Assembly (NCBI RefSeq): GCF_042466115.1
Contig: NZ_JAXHBQ010000001.1
Location: 1,240,001 to 1,304,000, forward strand
DNA from: SW4 sp042466115
GTDB taxonomy: Bacteria > Pseudomonadota > Alphaproteobacteria > Rhodobacterales > Rhodobacteraceae
DNA: 64,000 nucleotides
Direction of reading: 5' to 3'
Shown here: piece by piece, positions 1-8,806 of the stretch
How the letters are laid out: every line of letters starts with the position of its first letter
Position numbering within the stretch: position 1 is the stretch's first letter
Made by a program: the position numbers and the translations under genes
Notes under the pieces: model-generated
The model's database searches: none
What the model was told of the DNA's origin: nothing
Seen by the model: only the letters and a program-made list of their open reading frames with translations

Positions 1-98
1 TTGGCGCGCTGTTCGGCGGGCTCTATTGGCTGTTCACGCGCTGGTTGGCCCCCGCGGCCCTCTTGTTGCAGCTTGATCAGGGCGGGTCCCCAGCTTAG
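1..98 (+). CDS. C-terminal end of an unidentified protein (partial)
   Basis: The window opens inside a reading frame that ends with TAG at 96-98. About 31 residues are visible. They are hydrophobic and aromatic (a stretch rich in G, L, W and F, then APAALLLQ) and end in a short polar tail. This could be the last membrane helix of a membrane protein, but there is too little to name a family. It lies upstream of dprA on the same strand with a 166-nt gap, so co-transcription is uncertain. Confidence 0.45.
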   Translation, partial: GALFGGLYWLFTRWLAPAALLLQLDQGGSPA

Positions 99-118
99 CG
101 GACCGATATGGTGGCGAC

Positions 119-147
119 CCATACGGTTTCCATACGCTTTCCATACG
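119..147. repeat. Three CCATACG repeats with an 11-bp period upstream of dprA
   Basis: CCATACG occurs at 119-125, 130-136 and 141-147, each copy starting exactly 11 bp after the previous one and separated by GTTT or CTTT. Direct repeats spaced by one helical turn are typical of cooperative regulator binding on one DNA face. The array lies about 120 nt upstream of the dprA start and 20 nt after the upstream stop codon. No regulator can be named. Confidence 0.5.
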
Positions 148-264
148 CCGTTTTTCGGCCCCTGTTTGGCTGACGCGTAACTCTAAGGGGCGATATCGCG
201 CGTCTTCACCTCTCGTTAACCCAGACGGTCTAAACCTGATTCTGCAACAGGCGGAGGACAGGGA

Positions 265-1407
265 ATGACCGAAGAACGACTTTCTTCCACTCACCCCCCA
301 CTCCCACCCACCACGGAAGATGATCGGCTGAACTGGCTTCGTCTGTTGCGCTCGCGTCGCGTTGGGATAGTGACGTTTTACCGCCTTTTGGCCGAACATG
401 GCACCGCACGCGCCGCCCTTGATGCGCTGCCCGATGTGGCCCGCGCCGCTGGTGTCACTGATTATGAAATCTGCCCTGAAGGCGTTGTTCTTGCTGAATT
501 AAAAACCGCACACCGTTCCCGTGCGCGGATGTTGTGTATCGGCGAGGCTGATTACCCCGCCCATCTGGCCGAAATCGACAGCCCGCCCCCAATTCTGTGG
601 TGCATCGGCGATACTGCCCTGCTCAAACGCCCGCTGATCGCCATGGTCGGCGCACGCAATGCGTCCTCCTTGGGGACACGCATGACCAAACACCTGGCCA
701 GCGATCTGGCCAAAGCTGGCTTTGTTGTCGTGTCGGGCCTCGCGCGCGGCGTTGATGCCGCTGCCCATCTGGCCGCCCTTGATGGTGGCACCGTGGCTGT
801 GCAGGCGGGTGGCGTAGATGTCGTATATCCCATTGAAAACAGCGCATTAGCCGACCAGATTGGCCTTAAGGGGTTGCGCATTTCCGACCAACCCATGGGT
901 GTGCAACCGCAGGCACGCCATTTCCCAGCCCGCAACCGGATCATTTCCGGCCTTGGTCAGGCCGTTGTCGTGGTCGAGGCTGCGGCGAAATCGGGCAGCC
1001 TGATCACCGCACGCAATGCATTGGATCAAGGGCGCGATGTGCTGGCCGTGCCCGGCCACCCGTTTGATGCCCGCGCATCGGGGTGCAATATGCTGCTGCG
1101 TGACGGCGCGACGCTGGTGCGCAACGCCCAGGATGTGATTGATGCGCTTGCGCCGATGGCAGAACAGCAAACAGCCGAATTACCCCTTGATCCGCCCACC
1201 CCAGCGCCGAAGAAATCCAGCCTGCGTGATACCGCAAAGCTGCACAGCCGTATCCTATCGCAGCTTGGCCCCTCGCCATTGGCCGAGGATCAGTTGATCC
1301 GCGATCTGGCTCGCCCTGCGACGGAAATCGCACCGGTCCTTCTGGACCTCGAACTTGATGGCAAGATCCAGCGCCAACCGGGCGGGTTGCTGTCACGGGT
1401 GAACTGA
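265..1407 (+). CDS. dprA: DNA-processing protein DprA (Smf)
   Basis: This is the cytoplasmic ssDNA-binding protein that protects incoming transforming DNA and loads RecA in natural transformation. It has 380 residues. A central Rossmann-like DprA domain runs from about 115 to 300, with VGARNASSLG, the SGLARGVDAAAH loop, and the conserved PARNRIISGL and KSGSLITA segments. A C-terminal winged-helix region from about 315 to 380 is separated by a Pro-rich linker. The ATG at 265 follows GGAGGACAGGGA, a good ribosome binding site. It is followed by topA on the same strand, a frequent neighbour in alphaproteobacteria. Its presence does not prove competence, because DprA is nearly universal in bacteria. 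Confidence 0.95.
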   Translation: MTEERLSSTHPPLPPTTEDDRLNWLRLLRSRRVGIVTFYRLLAEHGTARAALDALPDVARAAGVTDYEICPEGVVLAELKTAHRSRARMLCIGEADYPAHLAEIDSPPPILWCIGDTALLKRPLIAMVGARNASSLGTRMTKHLASDLAKAGFVVVSGLARGVDAAAHLAALDGGTVAVQAGGVDVVYPIENSALADQIGLKGLRISDQPMGVQPQARHFPARNRIISGLGQAVVVVEAAAKSGSLITARNALDQGRDVLAVPGHPFDARASGCNMLLRDGATLVRNAQDVIDALAPMAEQQTAELPLDPPTPAPKKSSLRDTAKLHSRILSQLGPSPLAEDQLIRDLARPATEIAPVLLDLELDGKIQRQPGGLLSRVN

Positions 1408-1534
1408 ACACCAGCCAACGAAGCCCGTGATTTGCGTCACCTGCGCGCAAGTTTCACAAGGCCCGTTGACAATCCCCCACGCCCCCCCACATGTTGCCGC
1501 GCCAGTGCCCCATGTTCGTTTGCAAAGGATTCCC

Positions 1535-4138
1535 ATGCCAGTCGTCGTCGTTGAATCCCCTGCTAAGGCCAAGACAATTAACAAATATTTGGGGGACAAC
1601 TACACCGTTCTGGCATCTTACGGTCATGTGCGTGACCTGCCGCCAAAGGATGGCAGTGTTGACCCTGACGCCGATTTCGAGATGCAGTGGGAAGTCGCAA
1701 GCGACAGCAAAAAGCATATCAAGGCGATCGCCGATGCATTGGCCAAGGACAACAACCTGATCCTCGCCACCGACCCCGACCGCGAGGGCGAGGCCATCAG
1801 CTGGCACCTTGAAGAAGCACTGCGCAAACGCAAGTCCATCAAGAAAGACACCCCCGTCAGCCGTGTGGTGTTCAACGCCATCACCAAGGCCGCCGTGACC
1901 GAGGCGATGAAAAATCCCCGTTCGGTCGATCAACCCCTGGTCGAGGCATATCTGGCCCGCCGCGCGCTGGACTATCTGGTGGGATTCAAACTTTCGCCCG
2001 TGCTGTGGCGCCGCCTGCCCGGCGCGAAATCCGCAGGCCGTGTGCAATCGGTCTGCCTGCGCCTGATCGTCGAGCGCGAAATGGAAATCGAAGCCTTTAA
2101 CGCCCGCGAATACTGGAGCGTCAAAGCCCTGCTCGATACACCGCGCGGCCAGCCTGTCGAGGCGCGTTTGACCGTGCTTGCAGGCAAAAAGCTGGAAAAG
2201 TTCAGCCTCGAAAACGCCACGCAGGCGGAAATGGCCGAAACTGCGGTGAAATCCCGCGATCTGACCGTCAAATCCGTCGAGGCGAAACCGGCCAACCGCA
2301 ACCCTTCAGCGCCCTTCATGACCTCGACGCTGCAACAAGAGGCATCGCGCAAATTCGGCTTTGGCGCGCGTATGACCATGAATGCGGCCCAGCGTCTTTA
2401 TGAGGCCGGATTGATCACCTACATGCGGACCGACGGCATTGATATGGCCCCCGAAGCCGTCAGTGCCGCACGCGACGCGATCAAGGACAAGTATGGCGCG
2501 GATTACGTGCCTACCAGCCCGCGCATCTATAAAAACAAGGCCAAGAACGCGCAGGAAGCCCACGAATGCATCCGCCCTACCGAACTGTCCAAGGACGCAA
2601 GCGAAGCGAAAATCGCCGACCCGGACCAGCGCAAGCTTTATGATCTGATCTGGAAGCGCACGATCGCCAGCCAGATGGAAGGTGCACGCATGGAGCGCAC
2701 CACCGTCGATATCGCCAGCGCTGATGGGCAGGTCGAACTGCGCGCCACCGGGCAGGTCGTGTTGTTCGATGGTTTCTTGCGCGTCTATGAAGAAGGCCGC
2801 GATGATGACGTGGTCGATGACGACGACAAGCGCCTGCCGCAGATGGCCACGGGCGAAGGCATGACCAAAAAATCGGTCACACCCGAACAGCATTTCACCC
2901 AGCCCCCGCCGCGCTACACCGAAGCCACGCTGGTCAAACGCATGGAAGAACTGGGCATCGGCCGTCCATCGACCTATGCCAGCATCGTCACCACGATTCA
3001 GGACCGCGAATATGTCCGCAAGGAAAAGAACCGCCTGATCCCCGAGGACAAGGGGCGATTGGTCACGGCCTTCCTGACCAATTATTTCCGCAAATATGTA
3101 GGATACGACTACACCGCGAGCCTTGAAGAAGAGCTTGATTATGTCAGCGCGGGTGATGCGGATTACAAAAAGCTGCTCGCCGATTTCTGGGCCGACTTCA
3201 AAGTCACCATCGACGAGGCGATGGACAATTCCATCACGGATGTCCTTGAAAAGATCAATGAAGTCCTTGCACCGCACATCTTTCCCCCCAACGAGGACGG
3301 CACCGATCCGCGCCTTTGCCCCAACTGCGGTGCGGGGCGTTTGTCGATGCGCACGGCCCGTTCGGGCGGTGCCTTCATTGGCTGCTCGAACTACCCCGAC
3401 TGTCGCTATACCCGCGCCTTTGGCCCCCCCGGCGGCGACAATTCCGCAGGCATCCCGCCCGAAGGCAAACTGCTGGGCGAAGATGCGGGCGACAAAATCT
3501 GGATTCACAAGGGTCGCTTTGGCCCCTACGCCCAGCGCGGCGAAGTCAGCGACGACAACAAAAAGCCGCCCCGCCAGTCGATCCCCAAAGAATGGCCCCC
3601 CGAGGAGGTTGAGCTTGAAACAGCCGTCAAACTGCTGTCCCTGCCCCGCCTGATCGGCCCCCACCCCGAGGATGGCGTGAACGTCTGGGCCAATATCGGC
3701 CGCTATGGCCCCTATATCAAACACGCCGAAAGCACATCCGAAAGGGGCGGCACCAATGCCAACCTCGAAGGGCTGGACGAAGTGTTTACCGTCGGCATGA
3801 ACCGCGCCGTGCAATTGCTGGCCGAAAAGGTCGCCTCGCGTGGTGGGCGTGGCGGTGCAGCCAAGACCCTGCGCGATCTGGGCGAACACCCCGATGGCGG
3901 CCCCGTGGCAATCATGGAAGGCAAATACGGGCCGTATGTGAAGTGGGACAAGATCAACGCAACCCTGCCCAAGGACAGCGACCCCGAAGCGCTGACCATG
4001 GAACAGGCCGTTGACCTGATCGCCGAAAAGGCCGCCAAAAAGGGAACGCGCAAGAAAGTAGCCCCGAAAAAGAAGGCCGCCGCCAAGAAACCCGCCGCGA
4101 AAAAGGCAGCGGCCAAGAAGAAACCTGCGGCCAAGTAA
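1535..4138 (+). CDS. topA: DNA topoisomerase I (type IA)
   Basis: This enzyme relaxes negative supercoils through a 5'-phosphotyrosine intermediate. It has 867 residues. The Toprim domain lies at the N-terminus (MPVVVVESPAKAK, then DPDREGEAISWHL). The active-site tyrosine is Y296 in LITYMRTDG. A C-terminal zinc-ribbon repeat (CPNCG...CSNYPDC) is followed by further topoisomerase C-terminal repeats and a Lys/Ala-rich basic tail. The start at 1535 is preferred because AAAGGA precedes it and the protein then begins with the canonical VVVESPAKAKTI. The open frame extends 36 codons further upstream, but that extension is Pro/Cys-rich and unlike the family. No intrinsic terminator is evident downstream. 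Confidence 0.96.
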   Translation: MPVVVVESPAKAKTINKYLGDNYTVLASYGHVRDLPPKDGSVDPDADFEMQWEVASDSKKHIKAIADALAKDNNLILATDPDREGEAISWHLEEALRKRKSIKKDTPVSRVVFNAITKAAVTEAMKNPRSVDQPLVEAYLARRALDYLVGFKLSPVLWRRLPGAKSAGRVQSVCLRLIVEREMEIEAFNAREYWSVKALLDTPRGQPVEARLTVLAGKKLEKFSLENATQAEMAETAVKSRDLTVKSVEAKPANRNPSAPFMTSTLQQEASRKFGFGARMTMNAAQRLYEAGLITYMRTDGIDMAPEAVSAARDAIKDKYGADYVPTSPRIYKNKAKNAQEAHECIRPTELSKDASEAKIADPDQRKLYDLIWKRTIASQMEGARMERTTVDIASADGQVELRATGQVVLFDGFLRVYEEGRDDDVVDDDDKRLPQMATGEGMTKKSVTPEQHFTQPPPRYTEATLVKRMEELGIGRPSTYASIVTTIQDREYVRKEKNRLIPEDKGRLVTAFLTNYFRKYVGYDYTASLEEELDYVSAGDADYKKLLADFWADFKVTIDEAMDNSITDVLEKINEVLAPHIFPPNEDGTDPRLCPNCGAGRLSMRTARSGGAFIGCSNYPDCRYTRAFGPPGGDNSAGIPPEGKLLGEDAGDKIWIHKGRFGPYAQRGEVSDDNKKPPRQSIPKEWPPEEVELETAVKLLSLPRLIGPHPEDGVNVWANIGRYGPYIKHAESTSERGGTNANLEGLDEVFTVGMNRAVQLLAEKVASRGGRGGAAKTLRDLGEHPDGGPVAIMEGKYGPYVKWDKINATLPKDSDPEALTMEQAVDLIAEKAAKKGTRKKVAPKKKAAAKKPAAKKAAAKKKPAAK

Positions 4139-4163
4139 CGCCCGCCGCAGCGCAGCAATCTCA

Positions 4164-4213
4164 TTGACTCTCCCCGCATCGGACGCAACAACTACGCGAA
4201 CCGATGCGAGGGG
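4164..4213 (+). promoter_or_regulatory. Candidate promoter and inverted repeat covering the RBS of the CoA-transferase operon
   Basis: A -35-like TTGACT lies at 4164-4169. CCCCGCATCGG at 4172-4182 pairs with CCGATGC at 4201-4207 plus GGGG at 4210-4213, an 11-bp stem with a 2-nt bulge and an 18-nt loop. The right arm contains GAGGGG, the ribosome binding site for the ATG at 4220. It could be a DNA operator overlapping the promoter, or an RNA hairpin that hides the RBS if transcription starts further upstream. No good -10 element is visible, so the promoter assignment is weak. The palindrome itself is plain in the sequence. Confidence 0.45.
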
Positions 4214-4219
4214 CACTTC

Positions 4220-4933
4220 ATGCAGAAAATATACTCAGACGCCGCCGCCGCCCTTGACGGGTTGCTTCACGACGGCATGTTCATCGCCGCCGGGGGCTTT
4301 GGCCTTTGCGGAATCCCCGAATTGCTGTTGGCCGCGATCAGGGATGCAGGCACCAGGGATCTGACATTTGCATCCAACAATGCCGGCGTTGATGATTTCG
4401 GCATCGGCATCCTGCTGCAAACGCGGCAGGTAAAAAAGATGATCAGTTCCTATGTGGGTGAAAACGCCGAATTCATGCGCCAGTATCTGTCGGGCGAACT
4501 TGAGCTGGAATTCAACCCGCAGGGCACGCTGGCCGAACGGATGCGCGCCGGTGGCTGTGGCATCCCCGGTTTTTATACGAAAACCGGCGTGGGCACCGTG
4601 ATTGCCGACGGCAAGGAACACAAGGACTTCCCCACCGGCGAAAACGGCGCCATGGAAACCTACATCATGGAAAACGGCATCTTTGCCGATCTGGCCATCG
4701 TCAAGGCCTGGAAGGCCGACGAAACCGGCAACCTGATGTTCCGCAAGACCGCACGCAACTTCAACCCGCCTGCGGCCATGTGTGGCAAGACCTGCGTTGT
4801 CGAGGTCGAGGAAATCGTGCCCACAGGCAGTCTTGACCCCGACGCGATCCACCTGCCGGGCATCTATGTGCACCGGATCATTCAGGGGACGCACGAAAAA
4901 CGGATCGAGCAACGCACCGTGAGGACAGCATAA
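4220..4933 (+). CDS. scoA: 3-oxoacid CoA-transferase, subunit A
   Basis: This is the alpha subunit of a succinyl-CoA:3-ketoacid (acetoacetate) CoA-transferase, which activates acetoacetate and related acids in ketone body and polyhydroxybutyrate turnover. It has 237 residues, the usual length. The family I CoA-transferase fold is shown by the N-terminal GGFGLCGIPELL glycine-rich segment, SNNAG, and the GGCGIPGFYTKTGVGT block. The ATG at 4220 follows GAGGGG. The stop codon overlaps the start of the beta subunit by one base (TAATG), so the two subunits are translationally coupled. The exact acyl-acid preference cannot be read from sequence. Confidence 0.92.
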   Translation: MQKIYSDAAAALDGLLHDGMFIAAGGFGLCGIPELLLAAIRDAGTRDLTFASNNAGVDDFGIGILLQTRQVKKMISSYVGENAEFMRQYLSGELELEFNPQGTLAERMRAGGCGIPGFYTKTGVGTVIADGKEHKDFPTGENGAMETYIMENGIFADLAIVKAWKADETGNLMFRKTARNFNPPAAMCGKTCVVEVEEIVPTGSLDPDAIHLPGIYVHRIIQGTHEKRIEQRTVRTA

Positions 4934-5553
4934 TGTGGGATCGCAATCAAATGGCGCAGCGCGCCGCGCAAGAACTGCAAGACGGCTGGTATGTGAACCT
5001 TGGCATCGGCATCCCGACGCTGGTCGCGAACTATGTCGGCGACAAGGACATCACCCTGCAATCGGAAAACGGCATGCTGGGCATGGGCCCCTTCCCGCTT
5101 GAAGGCGATGAAGACGCCGACCTGATCAACGCGGGCAAGCAAACCATCACCGAATTGAAACGCACTGCCTATTTCGACAGCGCGACGTCATTTGGCATGA
5201 TCCGCGGTGGCAAGATTGCCGCCGCAATCCTTGGCGCGATGGAAGTGGCTGAAAACGGCGATCTGGCCAACTGGATGATCCCCGGCAAGCTGGTCAAAGG
5301 CATGGGTGGCGCGATGGATCTGGTCGCTGGCGTCGGCCGCGTGATCGTCGTGATGGACCACACCAACAAACACGGCGACAGCAAACTCCTGAAAGAATGC
5401 ACGCTGCCGTTGACCGGCAAGGGCGTCGTCGACCGGATCATCACCAACCTCGGCGTGCTTGATGTCGTCTCTGGCGGCCTCAAGATCGTCGAATGCGCGA
5501 ACGGCGTATCCGAGGACGAACTGCGCGCCGCGACCGAGGCCACAATCGTCTAA
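4933..5553 (+). CDS. scoB: 3-oxoacid CoA-transferase, subunit B
   Basis: This is the beta subunit carrying the catalytic glutamate that forms the glutamyl-CoA thioester. The SENG motif is present at residues 44-47, with E45 as the nucleophile, followed by GMLGMGPFPLEG. It has 206 residues, close to the family norm. It starts within the stop codon of the alpha-subunit gene. A GC-rich palindrome follows 20 nt downstream. With its partner it forms a heterotetrameric cytosolic enzyme interconverting succinyl-CoA or other donors with acetoacetyl-CoA. Confidence 0.92.
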   Translation: MWDRNQMAQRAAQELQDGWYVNLGIGIPTLVANYVGDKDITLQSENGMLGMGPFPLEGDEDADLINAGKQTITELKRTAYFDSATSFGMIRGGKIAAAILGAMEVAENGDLANWMIPGKLVKGMGGAMDLVAGVGRVIVVMDHTNKHGDSKLLKECTLPLTGKGVVDRIITNLGVLDVVSGGLKIVECANGVSEDELRAATEATIV

Positions 5554-5572
5554 TTCTTTTGTTCCAAAATAC

Positions 5573-5608
5573 CTCCCGCCGGAGGCTCCAACGCAAGCCA
5601 CCGGCGGG
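5573..5608. repeat. Intergenic palindromic element with CTCCCGCCGGAGGC core
   Basis: CCCGCCGG at 5575-5582 pairs with CCGGCGGG at 5601-5608 across an 18-nt loop. The 14-mer CTCCCGCCGGAGGC at 5573-5586 recurs exactly at 40474-40487. The preceding sequence CTTTTGTTCCAAAATAC resembles the flank of a REP-like element I recall from other Rhodobacteraceae genomes, but that is recollection and not a search. There is no T-tract, so a classical intrinsic terminator is not supported, although the hairpin may stabilise the upstream mRNA end. Confidence 0.5.
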
Positions 5609-5749
5609 ACCAAAGATCTGACATGATCACCCGCAACGCCCTGCATAAACTGCGGCGCGGCAGCGCCACCGCTTGATTGGCCAGAAAACCGTTTCCGAAC
5701 GGGCAACAACTCCATATTCTTGCCCCATTCTGTCGCTAAACGGGCGTCA

Positions 5750-6760
5750 ATGAGCATGAGCAGTATAAATCCGGCCCCGATCCCCGCAGCGCGTCCGCAA
5801 AAGGCGCGTCGTTGGCGTGATATCGCATTGCTGGCCATTCTTTTCGCATTTGTGATCGCCGGACTGGCCAGCCTTGCCTATGCGACTGGCTGGGAAGAAA
5901 CCAAAGCCCAGCTGGCCCGCATCACATGGGCGCAGATCGGGGTCTTGCTGGCCCTGTCGCTGGTCAACTACCTGTTTCGTGCTGCGCGCTGGCATATGTT
6001 TGCCCGCCGCCTTGGCTTGCCGACCACACCCATTCAGGACACCCGCCATTTTCTGGGCGGCTTTGCGATGTCCGTCACACCTGCCCGCGTAGGCGAATTG
6101 ATCCGCATGCGCTGGCTCAAACGCGAAACCGGCTGGGCGGTGGAACGCACGGCCCCGCTGGTGCTGATGGATCGTGCGTCGGACCTGGCGGCGATGGCCG
6201 TGATCCTTGCCGTCGGGTTGGCATTCGGCACGGGCGGCATCGCCTTTGCCCTGCCCGTTGCCGCGCTGGCCCTGTCGGCCGCTTTCATCGCCACACGCCC
6301 CAGACTGCTGGCCGCCCTGACAACCCTCACCTTTCGGAGCACCGGACTGTTCCCGCGCCTGTTTGCCCGCATCCGCAGCGCCGCGCGATCCCTGCGCGTC
6401 TTTACCACAGCACCCATCATCACCGGCGCGCTGGTCCTTGGCCTGATCGGATGGGTGGCCGAAGGCTATGCCTTTCATCTGCTTCTGGTCTGGATGGGGG
6501 CCGATATCGGTTTCTTCATGGCCTTGGCGATCTTTACCTTTTCAACCCTTGCAGGCGGTCTGACCGGTGCGCCGGGCGGTGTTGGCGGGGCCGAGGCGGC
6601 AATGGTCGCACTCCTGACTCTTGAAGGTATCCCGCTTGACGTCTCGGTGCCCGCCACCGCCATCATCCGCGTCACGACCCTTTGGTTTGCGATTGGCATC
6701 GGCCTTCTGGTCTTTCCGATTGCCGAACGCATTTCGAACCGCGCCGCACAAGAAAGCTGA
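5750..6760 (+). CDS. Flippase-like integral membrane protein (UPF0104 / LPG synthase TM-region family)
   Basis: A polytopic inner-membrane protein of 336 residues with about eight hydrophobic segments. It belongs to the lysylphosphatidylglycerol synthase transmembrane-region (AglD/UPF0104) superfamily. Signs are NYLFRAARWHMF in the first third, the GRL/TPARVGELIR segment, MDRASDLAAM, and a late GGLTGAPGGVGGAEAA glycine-rich block. Members are often linked to polyprenyl- or lipid-linked sugar metabolism. It lies 3 nt upstream of a DprE1-like gene, so movement of a polyprenyl-phosphate sugar is a reasonable inference, not a demonstration. The start is uncertain: ATG at 5750 or 5756, or TTG at 5720. 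No clear ribosome binding site favours one. Confidence 0.75.
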   Translation: MSMSSINPAPIPAARPQKARRWRDIALLAILFAFVIAGLASLAYATGWEETKAQLARITWAQIGVLLALSLVNYLFRAARWHMFARRLGLPTTPIQDTRHFLGGFAMSVTPARVGELIRMRWLKRETGWAVERTAPLVLMDRASDLAAMAVILAVGLAFGTGGIAFALPVAALALSAAFIATRPRLLAALTTLTFRSTGLFPRLFARIRSAARSLRVFTTAPIITGALVLGLIGWVAEGYAFHLLLVWMGADIGFFMALAIFTFSTLAGGLTGAPGGVGGAEAAMVALLTLEGIPLDVSVPATAIIRVTTLWFAIGIGLLVFPIAERISNRAAQES

Positions 6761-6763
6761 ACA

Positions 6764-8065
6764 ATGACCTGGAAAACCGACACATATGCAGGCTGGGGCC
6801 GCGCGTTGACAGCCACAGGCGATATCGCCCGCCCCGAACGCGCCAGCGTGTTGGCCAAGCTGCCCGCCGCCCCTGCGATCGGCAACAAGCGCAGCTATGG
6901 CGATGCCCCTTTGAACGACAAGGGCCGCGCGATCGACATGACCCGCCTTGATCGGGTGCTGGATTTTGATGCGGCATCCGGCGTTGTCACGGTTGAATCG
7001 GGCCTGACCATCGGCGAACTGGCCCGTTTGTTCGCACCCAAAGGCTGGCTGCCCCCCGTCATGCCCGGCACAGGCTTTGCGACGATTGGCGGCTGTGTCG
7101 CGATGGACGTGCACGGCAAGAACCACCACCATATCGGCAGCTTTGGCCAGCATATCACCGCGATTACCCTGCTTCAGAACGGCAAACAGCGCCGGATCGC
7201 CCCCAAGGACACAACCCTGTGGCAGGCCACAATCGGCGGCCTGGGCCAGACCGGCGTGATAACCAGCGCGTCGATCCAGATGCTGGCCTGCAAGGGCGAT
7301 GTGATGATGGTCACTGAAAGACGTGCCGAAGGCTGGGACGAACATATCGCCCTGCTTGATGCCTCGCAGGCGACCTATACAGTCGGCTGGATTGATGCGA
7401 CCGCGCGGGGTGATGCTCTTGGCCGTGGCATTCTGGAAGAAGGCGAAACCGGCGCAGGGCTGGTCCCCAAACCCAAACCCTCGAAATCCGTGCCCTTCAA
7501 CGCGCCGCATTTCGCCCTGTCCAAACCCATCGTGCGCGCCTTTAATGCCGCCTACTACCGCCGTGTGCCTGCCGATGGCCGCACCGTGGTAAAACCCATT
7601 CAGGATTTCTTTTTCCCGCTGGATCGCATCCACGACTGGAACAAATTGTATGGCAAACGCGGCTTTCACCAGTTCCAATGCGTGGTTCCGCTGGATCAGG
7701 CCGGCGCCCTGCGCGCGATGCTGGACAAGATCGCGCATAGCGGCCTTGCGTCCCCCCTTGCTGTCCTGAAACGCATGGGCGAAGGCCGCGCAGGATACCT
7801 GTCCTTCCCGATGGAGGGCTATACGCTGGCCGTCGATTTCCCCAACCGCGCCGCCGCACGCGAACTGATCGGCGAACTTGAGGATATGACAACATCCGCA
7901 GGTGGCCGCCTTTATCTGGCCAAGGACGCGCTGGCGACACCGGAACAAATGGCGGCGATGTATCCCCAATTGCCCCAGTGGCAAAAGGTGGTGGCCAAAG
8001 CCGACCCAAAGGGTGCACTCGCCACCGATATGACCCGCCGATTGCAGCTAAGGAGCGCGACATGA
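6764..8065 (+). CDS. DprE1-like FAD-dependent oxidoreductase (polyprenylphosphoryl-ribose oxidase family)
   Basis: 433 residues with a VAO/PCMH-type FAD-binding fold. The N-terminal GNKRSYGDAPLND, VTVESGLTIGEL, PGTGFATIGG and DVHGKNHHHIGSFG motifs closely follow mycobacterial DprE1, which oxidises decaprenyl-phosphoryl-ribose at C2'. The C-terminal half contains FFFPLDRIHDWNKLYGKRGFHQFQCV, as in the substrate-binding domain of the family (positions about 280-305). It overlaps the downstream SDR gene by 4 nt (ATGA), matching the DprE1-DprE2 pairing. Predicted role: first step of ribose-to-arabinose epimerisation on a polyprenyl phosphate carrier. Arabinose specificity is inferred from the complete gene set. 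Confidence 0.85.
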   Translation: MTWKTDTYAGWGRALTATGDIARPERASVLAKLPAAPAIGNKRSYGDAPLNDKGRAIDMTRLDRVLDFDAASGVVTVESGLTIGELARLFAPKGWLPPVMPGTGFATIGGCVAMDVHGKNHHHIGSFGQHITAITLLQNGKQRRIAPKDTTLWQATIGGLGQTGVITSASIQMLACKGDVMMVTERRAEGWDEHIALLDASQATYTVGWIDATARGDALGRGILEEGETGAGLVPKPKPSKSVPFNAPHFALSKPIVRAFNAAYYRRVPADGRTVVKPIQDFFFPLDRIHDWNKLYGKRGFHQFQCVVPLDQAGALRAMLDKIAHSGLASPLAVLKRMGEGRAGYLSFPMEGYTLAVDFPNRAAARELIGELEDMTTSAGGRLYLAKDALATPEQMAAMYPQLPQWQKVVAKADPKGALATDMTRRLQLRSAT

Positions 8066-8799
8066 GCGATACCTGGATCATCCTTGGCGCCACATCCGCC
8101 ATTGCGCGTGCGTTCATGCGTGACCGTGCCGAAACCGGTGTGACCCTGATTTTATGTGGCCGCGATATGGACGACATGGCGGGCACGGCCGCGGACCTGA
8201 AAGCGCGCGGCGCGGCAGATGCCCATGTGCTGCGCCTTGATGTGCGCGATGCGAAAACGTTCAAACCGATCCTTGATCTGGCCGCCGACATGCACGGCAT
8301 GCTGAATGCCGCCGTCTTTACCGGATCAATGCCTGATCAAGCGGTGATCGACGAAAACCCTGAAATGATCGACGGCGTGGTGATGGACAGTTTCACTGGC
8401 CCCGCGCAATTCCTTCAGCGCCTTGCGCCGATGATGGAGGTTCGCGGAGGCGGTGCCATTGTCGGTGTCGGGTCCGTTGCCGGTGATCGCGGGCGTTTGG
8501 GCAACTACGTTTACGGCGCGGCCAAGGCCGGTTTTGCCACCTATCTGTCGGGCCTGCGCAACCGTTTGGGGCGGTCTGGCGTACACGTAATGACCGTGAA
8601 ACCCGGCCCCGTCGATACGGCGATGACATGGGGGCTTGATTCCATGCCCTTCATGACCACGCCCGAAGCCGCAGCCAAAGACATCGCCAAAGGCCTGCGC
8701 AAGGGGCGCAACGTGATCTATACGGCAGGGATTTGGCGGCTGGTCATGCTGGTAATCCGCAACGTGCCCGAACCGATCTTCAAGAAGCTGTCTATATAG
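8062..8799 (+). CDS. DprE2-like short-chain dehydrogenase/reductase
   Basis: 245 residues with a classical SDR layout. The nucleotide-binding loop is ILGATSAIARAF near the N-terminus, the catalytic serine region is GVGSVAGDRG, and the YGAAK motif provides Tyr and Lys. A hydrophobic and basic C-terminus (LVMLVIRNVPEPIFKKL) suggests membrane association, as in DprE2. The start at ATG 8062 overlaps the DprE1-like gene and has AAGGAG just upstream. Predicted role: reduce the 2'-keto intermediate to polyprenyl-phosphoryl-arabinose. It converges with the HAD-UbiA gene, with only 7 nt between the stop codons. Confidence 0.85.
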   Translation: MSDTWIILGATSAIARAFMRDRAETGVTLILCGRDMDDMAGTAADLKARGAADAHVLRLDVRDAKTFKPILDLAADMHGMLNAAVFTGSMPDQAVIDENPEMIDGVVMDSFTGPAQFLQRLAPMMEVRGGGAIVGVGSVAGDRGRLGNYVYGAAKAGFATYLSGLRNRLGRSGVHVMTVKPGPVDTAMTWGLDSMPFMTTPEAAAKDIAKGLRKGRNVIYTAGIWRLVMLVIRNVPEPIFKKLSI

Positions 8800-8806
8800 A
8801 TCCGGG

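Noticed and set aside
1427..1534. A 36-codon N-terminal extension of topA
   Set aside because: The extension is Pro/Cys-rich. The family N-terminus begins at 1535 with AAAGGA upstream.
2306..4216. A minus-strand open frame of 636 codons opposite topA
   Set aside because: topA has clear motifs throughout. The antisense frame is Gly/Phe/Val low-complexity and lacks a plausible ribosome binding site.
5575..5608. Intrinsic terminator after the CoA-transferase operon
   Set aside because: A good stem but no T-tract, and its core recurs elsewhere as a repeat. Called a repeat instead.
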